DNA from: Leuctra nigra
Lineage: Eukaryota > Arthropoda > Insecta > Plecoptera > Leuctridae
Direction of reading: 5' to 3'
NCBI GenBank assembly: GCA_934045905.1
Contig: OW203768.1
Span: 22,907,060-22,971,059, forward strand
Length of the DNA: 64,000 bases
In this document: positions 33,701 to 44,117 of the stretch, piece after piece
How the letters are laid out: the number at the start of each line of letters is the position of its first letter
Numbering within the stretch: the stretch's first letter is position 1
Position numbers and translations under genes: made by a program
The notes under the pieces: model-generated
Database searches by the model: none
Told to the model about the DNA's origin: nothing
The model's input: only the letters and a program-made list of their open reading frames with translations

Positions 33701-36700
33701 GTCAGGTGCATTGACAATCAATCCTTGTCATTATCAATGAAATCAGAGCTCACCTACTCTAGGTATAGATGACGAGTATAAGCAAAGCATAGACTTCATC
33801 GGATGATGCCATCACATTTTTTTCAGACAATCCACTTCTTTCAAATACCGTTTTATGATTTGTCGAGTGTACATATTTTTTTATGGATAACTATTATTGT
33901 GAAAATATCACGTTCTTCTACGCTATTCTTTTTTTACTTTTCCAGAATTTCTCCATTCAAATAAAGTGTAATTAATCTCTTCTGATTTTCCAACGTGTTA
34001 ATTACCTATGTAATATCTTAAAGCTTTTTGCGTACCAGAGGTCAAATGTACTCCAGTGTGTAGCATAATTTCGTACAGTTTGTTTAAATGTGCGTCAACT
34101 CTTTGAATTTTGAAAAATTCTGCTCGCGCGGTGAAAAAACTGGAAAAAACACTTTGAAGAGCCGCGCGCGTCCTGTAATACCTTACCGAGGGCCTCTTTG
34201 ATTTACCTTTGATAACGAAGGGAAGTGCATCTCTGCCGTTCTTGGTCGCACATTGTTTGAAGTCAGGACGCGATCTTGCACATGGCTTCAGGTAGGAGGC
34301 TGCAAATACATCAAGTAAGACAAGATCAACATGTTGTCGAAATAATACAAACACAGGAGGCCAATTCTTGATACCGCACGTTTTGAAATCATTCCCGTTT
34401 TCATTGTTTAAAACTTGAAATAGTCGACATCAACTTTTAAAGTTTGGTTTCAAAACGTGAAAGCTCAAGAATTGGGCTCAGGGGGGACTTTATTGGTGAG
34501 TTATTGGATTAGTTATGCTATTTTTTAAGGGACTTTCAGTCCAATGTCTAATGAAAAATCTAATATTAGTGTTGTGAAATGTCGTTAATGGACCACGAAG
34601 ACTTGAGAAAGAGATGAGGAAAACAGAAAGTATGCACGGTTCATTATTCAGATTCTCCTCTTCTGGGACAGGATTGATAGATATAACCCCATTAAAGTCA
34701 CTCAGTTTAAAAGCAACATAAATCATTTATCACTAAAAAGGGTGAAAAATGAAATAAAATCATGTTTTCGCCAATAAAATCATTGGTACACGAAACGATA
34801 CAACAATTATTTTAAGTTTGTATTTAGCTTTTCAAATATAAATATATATTGTGACTTATTATTTGTTGTCATAATTCTTTGGCAGTTGGCACACGAAACG
34901 ATACAACATTTTCTTTTAATATTAAAAATTAAATTTAAATGATTAAAAATAAAAAGTATGAATGGAGTAAAGGTAGATTTTATAAACTAGACCAAGTTCT
35001 GGCACTCTATTCGTACTGTGTCGACTGTTTATTTGCCCAACAATTTCAGGCGGTGTGTTTTTAATTAAACTTTAGATAGTTCTTAATCCATAGCCTCAAG
35101 CAAGCATTTAGTTATTCCAATTATTAGCAATTATGTGGCATTTAATTTTAAATTGCTATCGTATTTTCTCATGATGTATTTTTCATGAAGTTAATATCTT
35201 CAAAATAAATAAACGGATGAAATATAATTTGCGTCATCACGTAATAGTAGCGGCGTAACAGATACCTGCAGGCCTATTCTCAATGTCAGACAATGCCAGT
35301 TTTAAGAGGTTTCCTGGTAACCGTGCAACGTAAAATTATAGAGGGGCATAATATTTATAACTATACTATTTTTTCTGGCGTTTACGTCATGTATCAAGTA
35401 CCATTTTAATTTTAGAAATATCTAAACACTAGGAAAAAGTTCTGCAATGAAAGAGAATACCTTGAAAACGTATAATCATGCAAATTTACCTAAATTTAAT
35501 GAATAAATGTTTTTCCCAATGAAAACACAACATATAAATTTGATCGGGCAAATGGTTCATTTTCACTGTGGAATCAATCAGATATTCATATAAATATCTA
35601 AGCATGTAAGCAAATTGCTATATGTATAAAAAATATAATAAATTAAAAAACTAATGAATAAACTTTGTAATTATTCATTTCTTAGTTCACGATAAATTAT
35701 AAAACAAGACAATTCTTTGAACTTCTACGTAAACTCAAGAAAAGTGGCAACAGGTTATTTAGTTACCCACCTAGTTTATAATTTTATCCATAGTGTTTAA
35801 ATGTAACTTTATTATCTTTTTTTTTATATATATTTAGAATCTTTGTACAATGCGATACCTGGATAGTCAATTTTTAATTTGTTTTCTTCCATTTAATTTT
35901 TCAAGATACCTGAAGAAGGCCTGTGAAACAGGACGTAATAATGTATTATCTAATAATTAATAAGTTTACGTAGAAGTTCAAAGAATTGTCTTGTTATATA
36001 ATGAATAAACCACTCTAAATTCAGAACATTCTGGAAATGCATAAACATAAGCCCCGCATAGTATCAGTAAGTATAACCCCATAAAAAACACTTCGTGTAA
36101 AAATACCAGCCAAGTCTCTTAAACTAAAAAAAATATAAGAAATCTAAAAATTCAGCACTGAAAAGTAGTGATATCAAAAAATTGGCCAAGTCAAAATTAT
36201 TCAAAAAATACTTTGCGCATCGTGCATAAATAGTATAGAAGTAGGCCGTAAATCAAATATACTCATCTATACATATATTATACACTAAAAAAACGATGCG
36301 CCAAGTATTTTTTGAATAATTTTGACTTGGCCAATCTTTTGATATCACTACTTTTCAGTGCTGAATTTTTAGATTTCTTATATTTTTTTAGTTTAAGAGA
36401 CTTGGCTGGTATTTTTACACGAAGTGTTTTTTATGGGGATATCACTCCTTTTTTCAGTTTATTCTTACAACTTCTATTGTGGTACCAAAGTCTATAATTC
36501 CTTTAAAAAATACGCCTTTGTGATTTGGTTCCTAAGAAAAGTTGTGCTTGTTACTATGTATGCTATTATTAATATGCTATGAAGTATAGCAAAAGTTTCG
36601 ATCCAATCGGTCCAGCCGTTCTCGAGTTATGACATCACTTCCGGTTTTCAAAATGGCGGCTGACGTCACTGCCACCTAAAAATTGTACCTATAAATGCTA

Positions 36701-39133
36701 TGAAACATTATAAGCCTTCTGAATATGTAGATATTGTTATAAGAGATGATTTTAGTCAGATTTGGCATTTTTATGACGTCATTTCCGGTTTCGGTAATAG
36801 TACATGTCTATGTCGACTATTGATATTTTATATAGAAGACCATCCAAATCGTTTGGCGCTATTTTCGTCCCGATCGGTCCATCTGTTTTTAAGATATAAC
36901 GGCATTTCCGGTTTCAAAATGGCGGCTTCCGGTTGGTTTTATAAAAAGGCACCTCAGACGCCAAAAGTTCACATGTGGTAAAAATTTCTGATCGATCGGT
37001 TCAGCCGTTTAGGCTGTGGCGGTGATAGCAACGTTCCTTGATATCTGAAGAAGCGGAAGAAGAAGAAGAAGAAGAAGAAGATACCTTTTAAAAAGGGGTG
37101 TAATTTCACTGTTTTCACCGCCCTCTTGCTCGCAAATGGCATAACCTGTTGTTCCCAAATTTGGTATAGGGGGTGGGGTGGGCCATAGCTCAAAATTAAG
37201 ATATTTCGCAACAATGTAAGATTTTCGAATTTTAAGATCCAGTAGACCGAAAATGCCATGTTGTTGCTTACAGTAAAAGTGTTTGGTCTGCTCCTCAGTT
37301 TATTAGGTATTTACGGTATGTTGAGTGAGTGTGAGTGTACAGTACGACTTGGCCGGATGGAGCGACCGCTCCACTAGATGAAATCATATTGAAATAAAAT
37401 CTTTGAAGCCTTGCCCTTGGAGTAGGTAAGTTTATTTCCGTTGATGTAAACAAACATGTTGATGTCAAATATTAAAAAGTAATGAATAAAGATAAAATTA
37501 AATTCGATTTAATTTAAAATGGCGTGTATAAATAGAGAAAATGTTGAGATCGGGTAGCGTCTCCCAGACCTTTATAACTTTTTGTGTCCTTCTTATATAG
37601 ACAATCATCGATAAATTAAACACAATATCTCGTGTTTAGATTCTGAGATAAACTCCACTTCCATGTTATGTTATGGAGACTAAGTAAAATCGTGTCATTT
37701 TAACTAATATGAATATCGTGGAAAAAATTAAGTAAAATCGTGTAATTTTTAGGATAAAAAGAAGTTGAAGTTTTATTCATTTTTCTGATGACATAAAATT
37801 GGTAACTCATAAGACGGGAGTTGTAAGTTTACAAGACACGTCTTATTATACCTAATTTTAAATGAAAAATTATTTTGGGGGTCAATTCTATCACAGCCAA
37901 ACAATCAAATGATTTTTTTTTAATTGTAACCATTCAGAGAATCGGTCTAAATTTTTTTTTATCTTCATACCGAATTGTCAACTTATTTGGAGCATTCAGA
38001 TTTTCAATCAATGATAATAGACCAAAACAGAAATTTCTGCGCATGCGTGAAGTTGACAATTTTACACCTTGAGCCGTGTGAAATCTCTAAATCACTGCAT
38101 TCTTAATACGAAAATGATACTGCATTAAGAAGGCTGTTATCTAATTTTCGAATTTCGATTGTTGCTCTTTTTTTTTTTTTTAAATTTGTTTTTGTCTGTT
38201 TTAAATTTATTTTAACAAAGTACATTTTATATCATGTATTGATATCAAGAATAGCTACTACTATTTAATTACAGATAGGTGAACTTTGAATTCCGTTTAT
38301 TTAAAACTAAATTGCTATTTCTTGTCACCACCGGAACACACGGAATGGTACGTAGTTCCAAACCGGATATAGATGGCATTAGTCATTTCTGTTTTGGTCT
38401 ATTGACATTTTTAAAACTTGTAAATATTTTAAAAGTTAGCTTTATAGCGGTCAAGGTGGCTGTGTTTCATTGACTGTTGCCAAGATTTCAACCGATAAAT
38501 CCTGCCGCTAACTTTATCGGGACATTGTACAACCGGGCCTCGCCTATCAGTTGAAAACTCTTGACGACTTTCTTTCAAACTTGTACTTGATCGGAATATA
38601 TTTGATTTTTCAACCAACAAGCAGATTTTTTTAAATTAGAGGATGTTACTGATTTTTTGTTATTGAAATTGAAATTATTGATGTGTGCAATATTTTAGCT
38701 CGATCAGAGATGTGGCCGCATGTCCCCAACAATAATAAAAACAAAAACACATAAAATAAAAAACAGAATAAGCCCTTAATAAATACCAACTGCAATATGA
38801 AAAGATTTTCCTCGAGTGGGACTCGGAAGGAATACTCGTGGGTTCGAGTCCCACTCGAGGAAAATCTTTTCATATTATTGCAGTTGGTATTTATTAACAT
38901 TCACCTAACTGAGGGAATCAGTAAAAACCATATTTCACAGAATAAGTCCTTGCCAAAAGTGAGAAAGAAGACGCTATCGCTCGATAAAAAGAGGACAGCG
39001 TTCTTTATGATCAAAATCCTCCTCTTTAATATTTAAATAAACTAATATATTCTAATGTCTATTTTGACTTACGCAGTTTCACCGCCTCCACAGAGAATGC
39101 TAAGATGCAGCACAGAACTACGTGAATCAACAT
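24730..39133 (-). CDS. Takeout/JHBP-family secreted protein
   Basis: Six coding exons rebuild a complete gene: 39073-39133, 34207-34299, 32902-33049, 29380-29513, 27938-28090 and 24730-24884. They total 744 nt, 247 residues plus stop, with canonical GT-AG sites and matching phase at all five junctions. Family members are about this length and carry hydrophobic ligands such as juvenile hormone outside cells. Exon 1 encodes a signal peptide (MLIHVVLCCILAFSVEA). The mature start LPSYLKPC has Cys27, which should pair with Cys37. Later motifs are LPNLDPFF, FNLPFSGRGKANITF, HYSFDNLFNGDKLLG and MNQLMNDNWRVLF, ending VPFDEIYPPK. The introns swell the gene to 14.4 kb with transposons; the last intron contains the 31-bp acceptor minisatellite. 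No exon shows damage. No transcript evidence is available here. Confidence 0.9.
24872..27230 (-). repeat. 31-bp minisatellite made of 3' splice-site copies
   Basis: About 76 units of 31 bp run from the last takeout exon into its intron. In gene orientation each unit reads about 19 nt ending TTGCGCAG and then GAACGACCATGA. The latter is the first 12 nt of the real exon 6. The real acceptor at 24884/24885 is the 3'-most unit. Most units keep GCGCAG|G; the far end has variants such as GCTCAG (two units) and TTCCGCAG (one unit). Because 31 is not a multiple of three and the plus strand lacks stops, long meaningless plus-strand frames of up to about 360 codons arise. A variant unit (CTTTCATGG) recurs at 217-bp steps, giving higher-order structure. 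Confidence 0.95.
27231..27937 (-). other. Unique part of the last takeout intron
   Basis: AT-rich intron between the minisatellite and exon 5. A GGTTCCGGTTCCGGTT patch sits near 27783-27800 and similar words occur to 27842. No other structure seen. Confidence 0.4.
28256..28312. repeat. Short ATCT/TCTG simple repeats
   Basis: (ATCT)n at about 28256-28271 followed by TCTGTCTGTCTATCTGTCTG near 28282-28303, in the intron between takeout exons 4 and 5. Such motifs often sit near transposon ends. Here they lie just before the hAT-like element at 28348. Confidence 0.6.
28348..28861. mobile_element. hAT-like element, family 3 copy 2
   Basis: 514 bp with the same CAGTGTTGGGTAGGAACGG left end and a right end reading GGAGCTTACACTG. 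Perfect 8-bp duplications CTCAACTT are at 28340-28347 and 28862-28869. It lies in the takeout intron between exons 4 and 5. Internally it lacks the nested family 4 element, as expected. Confidence 0.88.
28870..29379. repeat. Repeat-derived intron sequence with small inverted repeat
   Basis: It contains a G run (28917-28934), the GC foldback CGGGGGCACAGCCCCCG near 28982, CCGGGGCGCATATCCCCGG at 29272-29290, and an inverted pair (GTCTTTCAATACTCTGC and its complement near 29089 and 29213). It looks like a decayed element related to the hAT families, but no ends could be fixed. Confidence 0.4.
29514..32901. other. Takeout intron between exons 3 and 4
   Basis: Mostly unique AT-rich sequence. A GAGCGAGCG...GGCACGGAC block at about 32333-32430 matches, in part, 56760-56860 (reverse) and 62309-62420. 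An inverted pair GCACCGTGTTACTGTAGCAC and its relative lies at 32592-32611 and 32674-32695. The dispersed GATGAGCGAGCACC-type end is at 32813-32870 on the minus strand. No coding exon besides those listed is supported. Confidence 0.4.
33150..33495. repeat. Short simple repeats in takeout intron 2
   Basis: (TTGTA)n at about 33157-33180 and (ATCAAT)n at about 33447-33490. Between 33530 and 33640 the sequence resembles 30660-30760 in the neighbouring intron, so a local duplication is likely. Confidence 0.5.
35685..36010. mobile_element. Short element with inverted ends
   Basis: Inverted ends share ACAAGACAATTCTTTGAAC and ACTTCTACGTAAACT (left about 35690-35740, right about 35965-36005). The interior is AT-rich without coding capacity. 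It lies in takeout intron 1. A MITE is the simplest reading; the superfamily is unknown. Confidence 0.6.
36073..37376 (+). mobile_element. Composite element, copy 1 (hairpin/CTAG end)
   Basis: Two linked parts recur in opposite orientation at 59217-61531. Part one (36073-36442) is a pair of about 150-bp inverted arms starting CCCATAAAAAACACTTCGTG. Part two carries CTTCCGG/GACGTCA words, a (GAA)n tract at 37052-37080 and a unique body. It ends in the hairpin GGAGCGACCGCTCC plus CTAG at 37373-37376. A terminal hairpin plus CTAG recalls Helitron/Helentron 3' ends, but the 5' end is not defined and no Rep/helicase frame is present. Confidence 0.6.
37377..38777. other. Takeout intron 1, unique part
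   Basis: AT-rich sequence with T runs near 37914 and 38168 and no exon, RNA gene or transposon end that I can support. Confidence 0.35.
38778..38895. repeat. Near-perfect hairpin containing a Pol III B-box-like core
   Basis: Arms of about 48 bp (AATAAATACCAACTGCAATA and its complement outward, TCGAGTGGGACTCG at the tips) enclose a 19-bp loop. The right arm tip reads GTGGGTTCGAGTCCCAC, which contains a consensus tRNA B box (GGTTCGANTCC) inside a 5-bp T-stem-like pairing. No full tRNA cloverleaf is present. Confidence 0.7.
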
Positions 39134-39552
39134 GGCCTTGCACTTTAACGAATGTCATGCCACAAACAGTTTACCTGGTCTTATATACTCCATCAGTTCT
39201 TGTAAAAAACACATCACTTCTGAAAATATTTGCAACAATTATGTACCTACTAAAAACACACGTCCATCTATTAGAAATGTTTACATCAATTATTGTAAAA
39301 AAAAACACACACATCTCTTTGAAAAATCACGTGAGCCAATTGCCACGGAGTTCCCTGACATTTAATAACACTTGCTGTAGGTATGAAATAACTGCCAGCC
39401 AAATGAGCAAAAACTTAATAAGGTACTATAATGATGTTACCTGAGGTCTATAGGTACTATTGTTCAATTTAAAACATATTTTTATTTAGCATAATTGATG
39501 ACTTAAATAGTACTGACGCTTATAGGTAAAATAAAAATTAAATTTGCTTATA
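39134..39552. other. 5' flank of the takeout-like gene
   Basis: The sequence upstream of the start codon on the minus strand presumably contains the promoter. It is AT-rich and lacks a clear TATA box at a convincing spacing. Nothing else recognised. Confidence 0.3.
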
Positions 39553-39574
39553 AATAGGAAAACGCTTAGTGTAA

Positions 39575-39972
39575 AGGCCGTTTTACATAAAGCGCGTTTC
39601 GCGTTTTGCGTTTCGCGTTTTTTCTTTTTTTATAACGCCTAGAAGTGGCCGTCGAAAACAGAATGTTGATATAAATGTATTATTCTTGTTAGTAACAATT
39701 TGGGTGTTATTAGATATGATTAGATGGAATAATATGCACTGGTAAGTAATTATTAACATTATAGTCTTATTTTGCAGTTATATTATAGTTTATTTTATAG
39801 TTTACGTATAGTGACGTCATTTTCACCACGCGCGGTACTGAAAATACCTCCTAACAATCGCGATAAAGTGGCTTAAAAATAAAACGCGTGCGGCGAAATT
39901 TTCGGTGGTTTTGATCGGAATAAAAAAAACGCGGAACGCAAATCGCGAAACGCGTGTTATGTGAAAGCAACT
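39575..39972. mobile_element. PIF/Harbinger-like insertion with TAA duplication
   Basis: 398 bp with ends AAGGCCGTTTTACATAA and TTATGTGAAAGCAACTT, flanked by TAA (39572-39574 and 39973-39975). It splits a dispersed repeat whose uninterrupted form, CAGTGTAACGCGTTGATGAG, is at 55548-55567. The interior is rich in GCGTTTCGCG words near both ends. Three-bp TWA duplications are typical of PIF/Harbinger; no transposase is present. Confidence 0.7.
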
Positions 39973-40403
39973 TAACGCGTTGATGAGCGAGCACCGATAC
40001 CTGAAAAATCTCCAATCAAACAATCAAACACGAACCATTCAATCAAAGATAGCACCTAACATTATTTATGTTTTTCTTTGCTACAAGAACTCACGAACGT
40101 CATGATTTGGACCGATAATAATTATATTTTTCTATGACGTAAATACCATGGTAATTTTCGATCAAGACAGGGGCAGACTAGACTATTCTCTCTGTAATAA
40201 TTATATCCCTTCTCTCTATCGACCATGAAAATACGGGTGAAGTGGTCACATTTTGTTGCAATCCGTGGCTGGAACCCGCGTATGAATCGCGTGATCGTGT
40301 TGCACATGTGCAAAGACACATTTTAGTCTCTAAACATGCGCATTCTGATCATTTGGTCCATACGCGGGTTCCCAATGTGATACCCACTTAAGGCGGTGCA
40401 AGC

Positions 40404-40481
40404 TAGAGGTCAGTTAGGGTACCCGGGTACAAACGGGGTACCCGGGTACGCCATTACCCGGGTACAATGGCGGGTACTCGG

Positions 40482-40514
<33 letters not shown>

Positions 40515-40917
40515 GTTATTAGGTTTGGTTGCATTATTTGCGACAGCTGCCACTTAATCACCAGCTGCATTGTTTATAGCTATATAAACTGAATTTAATA
40601 TTTATTCATATTTCCCAAATCTCAACAATCCCAACCAATAATTGGTTTGTAAATTCATTGTTAGTAATTTCATGAGAATGCTGGTGAGTTGAGGATGGAT
40701 TATTGATGGAGGGGATGCAGGCAAGATATAAATTGTGTTCAACCTTCCATTGTATGGACGTTGTGTATCTCTCCCCAAGGACACGGATAGAGCGGCGGCC
40801 TCAATGCAACAAATTTCAAAAAAATCTAAAAAAAAAAAAAAAATTTTTTTGTTATTTATTACCCGGGTAATTAAAGCGGGTACCCGGGTACAAAACATTA
40901 CCCGAATCCGACCTCTA
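40404..40917. mobile_element. hAT-like element, family 5
   Basis: 514 bp with ends TAGAGGTCAGTTAGGGTACC and GACCTCTA. Perfect 8-bp duplications GTGCAAGC are at 40396-40403 and 40918-40925. ACCCGGGTA words recur at both ends. A T run (about 40489-40514) and an A run (40828-40842) break the interior. Part of the interior resembles family 2 (3238-3420). Confidence 0.85.
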
Positions 40918-40925
40918 GTGCAAGC

Positions 40926-41633
40926 GCGAGCGATTTTGCCGCGTTTTGCAGGCACTTTTTTGGATACGATTGGAGACATTTCATTTCATTTATTTATTTA
41001 ATTGTCAGTTACAATTTACATTGTTTTAACAATAGTTATAGTAAGTTAATTAATTAAAATACTCTCATCCTTCAAATCCAGTCTTGAGAAATATAATATA
41101 AGAGAAATATAACATGAAACCCACTGAAAGTGGGTTGACGAAATGATTTGAAACGTTAACCATGATTAGATAAAAGACATAACTTAGGGTTATCCTTGGT
41201 AAATTTTTAATTTTTGCTTCGTTAATTAGTAATAATTAGTTGATTTTTTGTGAAAAATTGTATATTTTCTTGTCTCAATGGGTGCCGTATGAAAATTAAT
41301 TTTAAAAATATGCCAAGTGATAACCCTAAGTTTGTCTAATCATGATTAAAATTTGAGTTCACGGGTATGGTCTCCAATCGTATAGGAAATTACATCGTTT
41401 AGCGCGGTTTTGTTGAATAACCGGCGCTTAAAACAATGCAAGATTCTTATGCGTAACACGGAAGTATTATGTTTTTTTTCTGGGGCTTAACGTCGCACTG
41501 TTATGCAGCGAGGCTAATGGCGACGGATGAATGATTATGTGGATGATTGGGATATGTTGGTGAAGAGTAGGTAAGGATGGAAGGTGGGAAGAAGGCGGTC
41601 GTGGCCTATTAGTAGGGTACCTTCCCTTTTAAG
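40926..41633. other. Intergenic stretch
   Basis: AT-rich with an inverted pair of ACTTAGGGTTATC words near 41182 and 41318. No gene recognised. Confidence 0.35.
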
Positions 41634-42011
41634 ACGGCTGAGTAGAGAGTTTGACCTTGAAGAGTTTTTTAATCGATTTTTATCAATATCATTCACCAAT
41701 ATAATTGTTAACAAAATAAGGCTTTGTCCGAGTATTCAGAACAGTTCAATGAAAATAATTTCATAGCTTGGAATGGTTTATTAGATTTACTTTGTCCTTC
41801 ACACGTTTAGTGCCCGAAAATTATTAAAATTATGGCACTAAACATCTGTTGGACAAAATAAAACTAATAACTTATTCCAAACTATGATATTATTTTCATT
41901 GAACAGTTCTGAATACGCGTACAAAGACATTTTGTTAAAAATTACATTGGTAAAAGATACTGATAAAAATCGTTTAAAAAACTCTTCAAGGCCACGCTCA
42001 CTGCTCAGCCC
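41634..42011. repeat. Foldback element, family B copy 2
   Basis: Homologous over its length to 15288-15665, in the same orientation. Arms carry TTTGACCTTGAAGAG and CTCTTCAAGGCCACGCTCAC. Divergence from copy 1 is modest, with several indels at the centre. Confidence 0.8.
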
Positions 42012-42057
42012 TCTTTCTAACACTAGCCTGGAACCCCCGGGATCAAGTTATGATGAA

Positions 42058-42903
42058 TATGGGCGTCCGCAGGATTTTTGTCAAAGGGGAGGGCGCAAGG
42101 CAAGAAAAACAATTTTCACTGTGGTTATAAGGGGGTGTGGGGGGGGGGGCGCCGTACAACCTGCCCCGCATGACGATCTTTGGTTTTTCGACACATTGAA
42201 ATCAATTTTGAGACGTTGTGAGGTGTATTTTGTTGAAATATCGAATATTTTTAAAAATTTACACTTTGGGGTGGGTAGTGAGGGCAATTTTCTAAAAAAA
42301 AAAAAACATAATTTTTAATGCGTTGAAATTTTTTTAAATTGCTTTTATTTATTGCTTTATTGCACACAATTGTTAATAATATGTCTGAAAAAAGCGTAAA
42401 ATCAAAATCAAAATAAAAGCCCATATCTCAGTTTTTCTTTTTTTGCATTGTAATTTTGGCCAGACTGTAATTTCTAAATAGGCGGGAAATTTGAATGCTG
42501 TATATAAGGATCTTTTAGCACATTTACCACTCAGACAACAACACGCATCATATTAGAGTTCAGTATGCATCCCAATTATGCCCATACATGAATTCATTCA
42601 ATTTTTTTTTTTAATTTCACATTTTTCAATTATCATTGAAATTTTATAATTTTTTTGATAATTTTCAAATGAAAGGCCAACACTAGGTGGAGGGCATGCC
42701 ATCACCTTTCCCCGCAGGGCTTTCTGAGTTCAGTTTGCATTATTTGCATTATTTTGTTTTTTAACACTTTGCATTTTTGTTTGTTGTTTACTAAATGAAA
42801 CTATACGTAAAACGCCACAAAAATGTGTGTCTTCCTAACATCAAGGGATAGGGAGGGGATGGGTGAGGAACCCCCAGCCCCCTCCCCCTGTGGACGCCCA
42901 TGC
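42058..42903. mobile_element. DNA transposon relic with GGGCGTCC ends
   Basis: Ends read ATGGGCGTCCGCAGG and CCTGTGGACGCCCAT. TGATGAA occurs on both sides (42051-42057 and 42904-42910), a possible 7-bp or degraded 8-bp duplication. The interior has G and C runs and no transposase frame. A hAT-like origin is plausible but not certain. Confidence 0.65.
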
Positions 42904-43033
42904 TGATGAAGGAGCATTATGCAGTACATTGGCAAGAAATTAACCCCAAAAGCAGAACCAACAAGCTATGGTAAATACCATCTCTTTAATACCATACGGA
43001 CTATTAAAATGGTACTATAAGAAAACGATCAAT

Positions 43034-43085
43034 ATAACGCGTTGATGAGCTAGCACCGGTACGTGCAAAACCTCCAACCAAACAA
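43034..43085 (+). repeat. Dispersed repeat end motif
   Basis: A copy of the GCGTTGATGAGCGAGCACC family (here with one change, GAGCTAGC) followed by GGTACGTGCAA and a CCTCCAACC motif. Copies in the window share the motif but differ in length. Confidence 0.6.
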
Positions 43086-43289
43086 CACGATCCACTCCAA
43101 CAAAGATACCTTATCTGATTTTCTTTGAGACTTTCTAACTTCCATACACTCTGGAATATGTTAAATGTGGCGTGCGCGAATTTTGTACTTATCAAACTCC
43201 TTTTACAGCTCAGACGTGTATACTCTGTGTTCGTTCAAATAGGTACATGTGTGCAAAACTGTGACTTGTACCGTCAGTAACAGAAAAAA

Positions 43290-43409
<120 letters not shown>

Positions 43410-43469
43410 ATACGACCGAATCTATCTATGTGAGGTATGTGAATACACACCACCAATGTGAGACATCGC

Positions 43470-44117
43470 AAACTACACTAGATAGACAATGCTTACCATG
43501 ACAACTATTGCTACCTTTAGTACCTAGATGGACGTGGTCATAACCGATTTGCTCTAAGACGTCGTTGTGTAAGTATGATATGACATATCTATGTGGACTC
43601 TGCGTTTTACTCCATATAATGTGAGATCACGTGAACTGCCAATCCGAGCTCATACACAGTGACCGTTACATTGTCGTATGTGCTCATACAAAGTGAACTC
43701 ATACACATAACCGTCACTACGCGTACATTTTGCTTATCCGAACTCATACACAGTGACCGTTACAAAGTCGAAAGTGCATATACAGAGTGAAGTCATATGC
43801 ATAACTTCATTACTTGTCAGGTTATTTGTAGGACGAGTTCCTTACAAATGAATATTATGACAATCCGTAACATAATATACACAGCAATGAACTGCGTAGG
43901 TACGTGATTCACGTAAGAACATCTGTTCAAATATCCCATGTATTACTGATTACTGATGGCATTTTTTTCCTGATATTAAATACAGATTATAATCTCAGAA
44001 AATCACTTACATCTATATAACATGGATATAATAATTTATGAGAATAGGTCAGACATGACATGTAAAAAGGTGCCATTAAAACAAACTAATTGATAAAAAT
44101 ACGTAGACAATGTATCA
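43470..44117. other. Intergenic stretch with short reiterations
   Basis: Loose repetition of CATACACAGTGACCGTTACA-like words between 43640 and 43800 and no gene. Confidence 0.4.
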
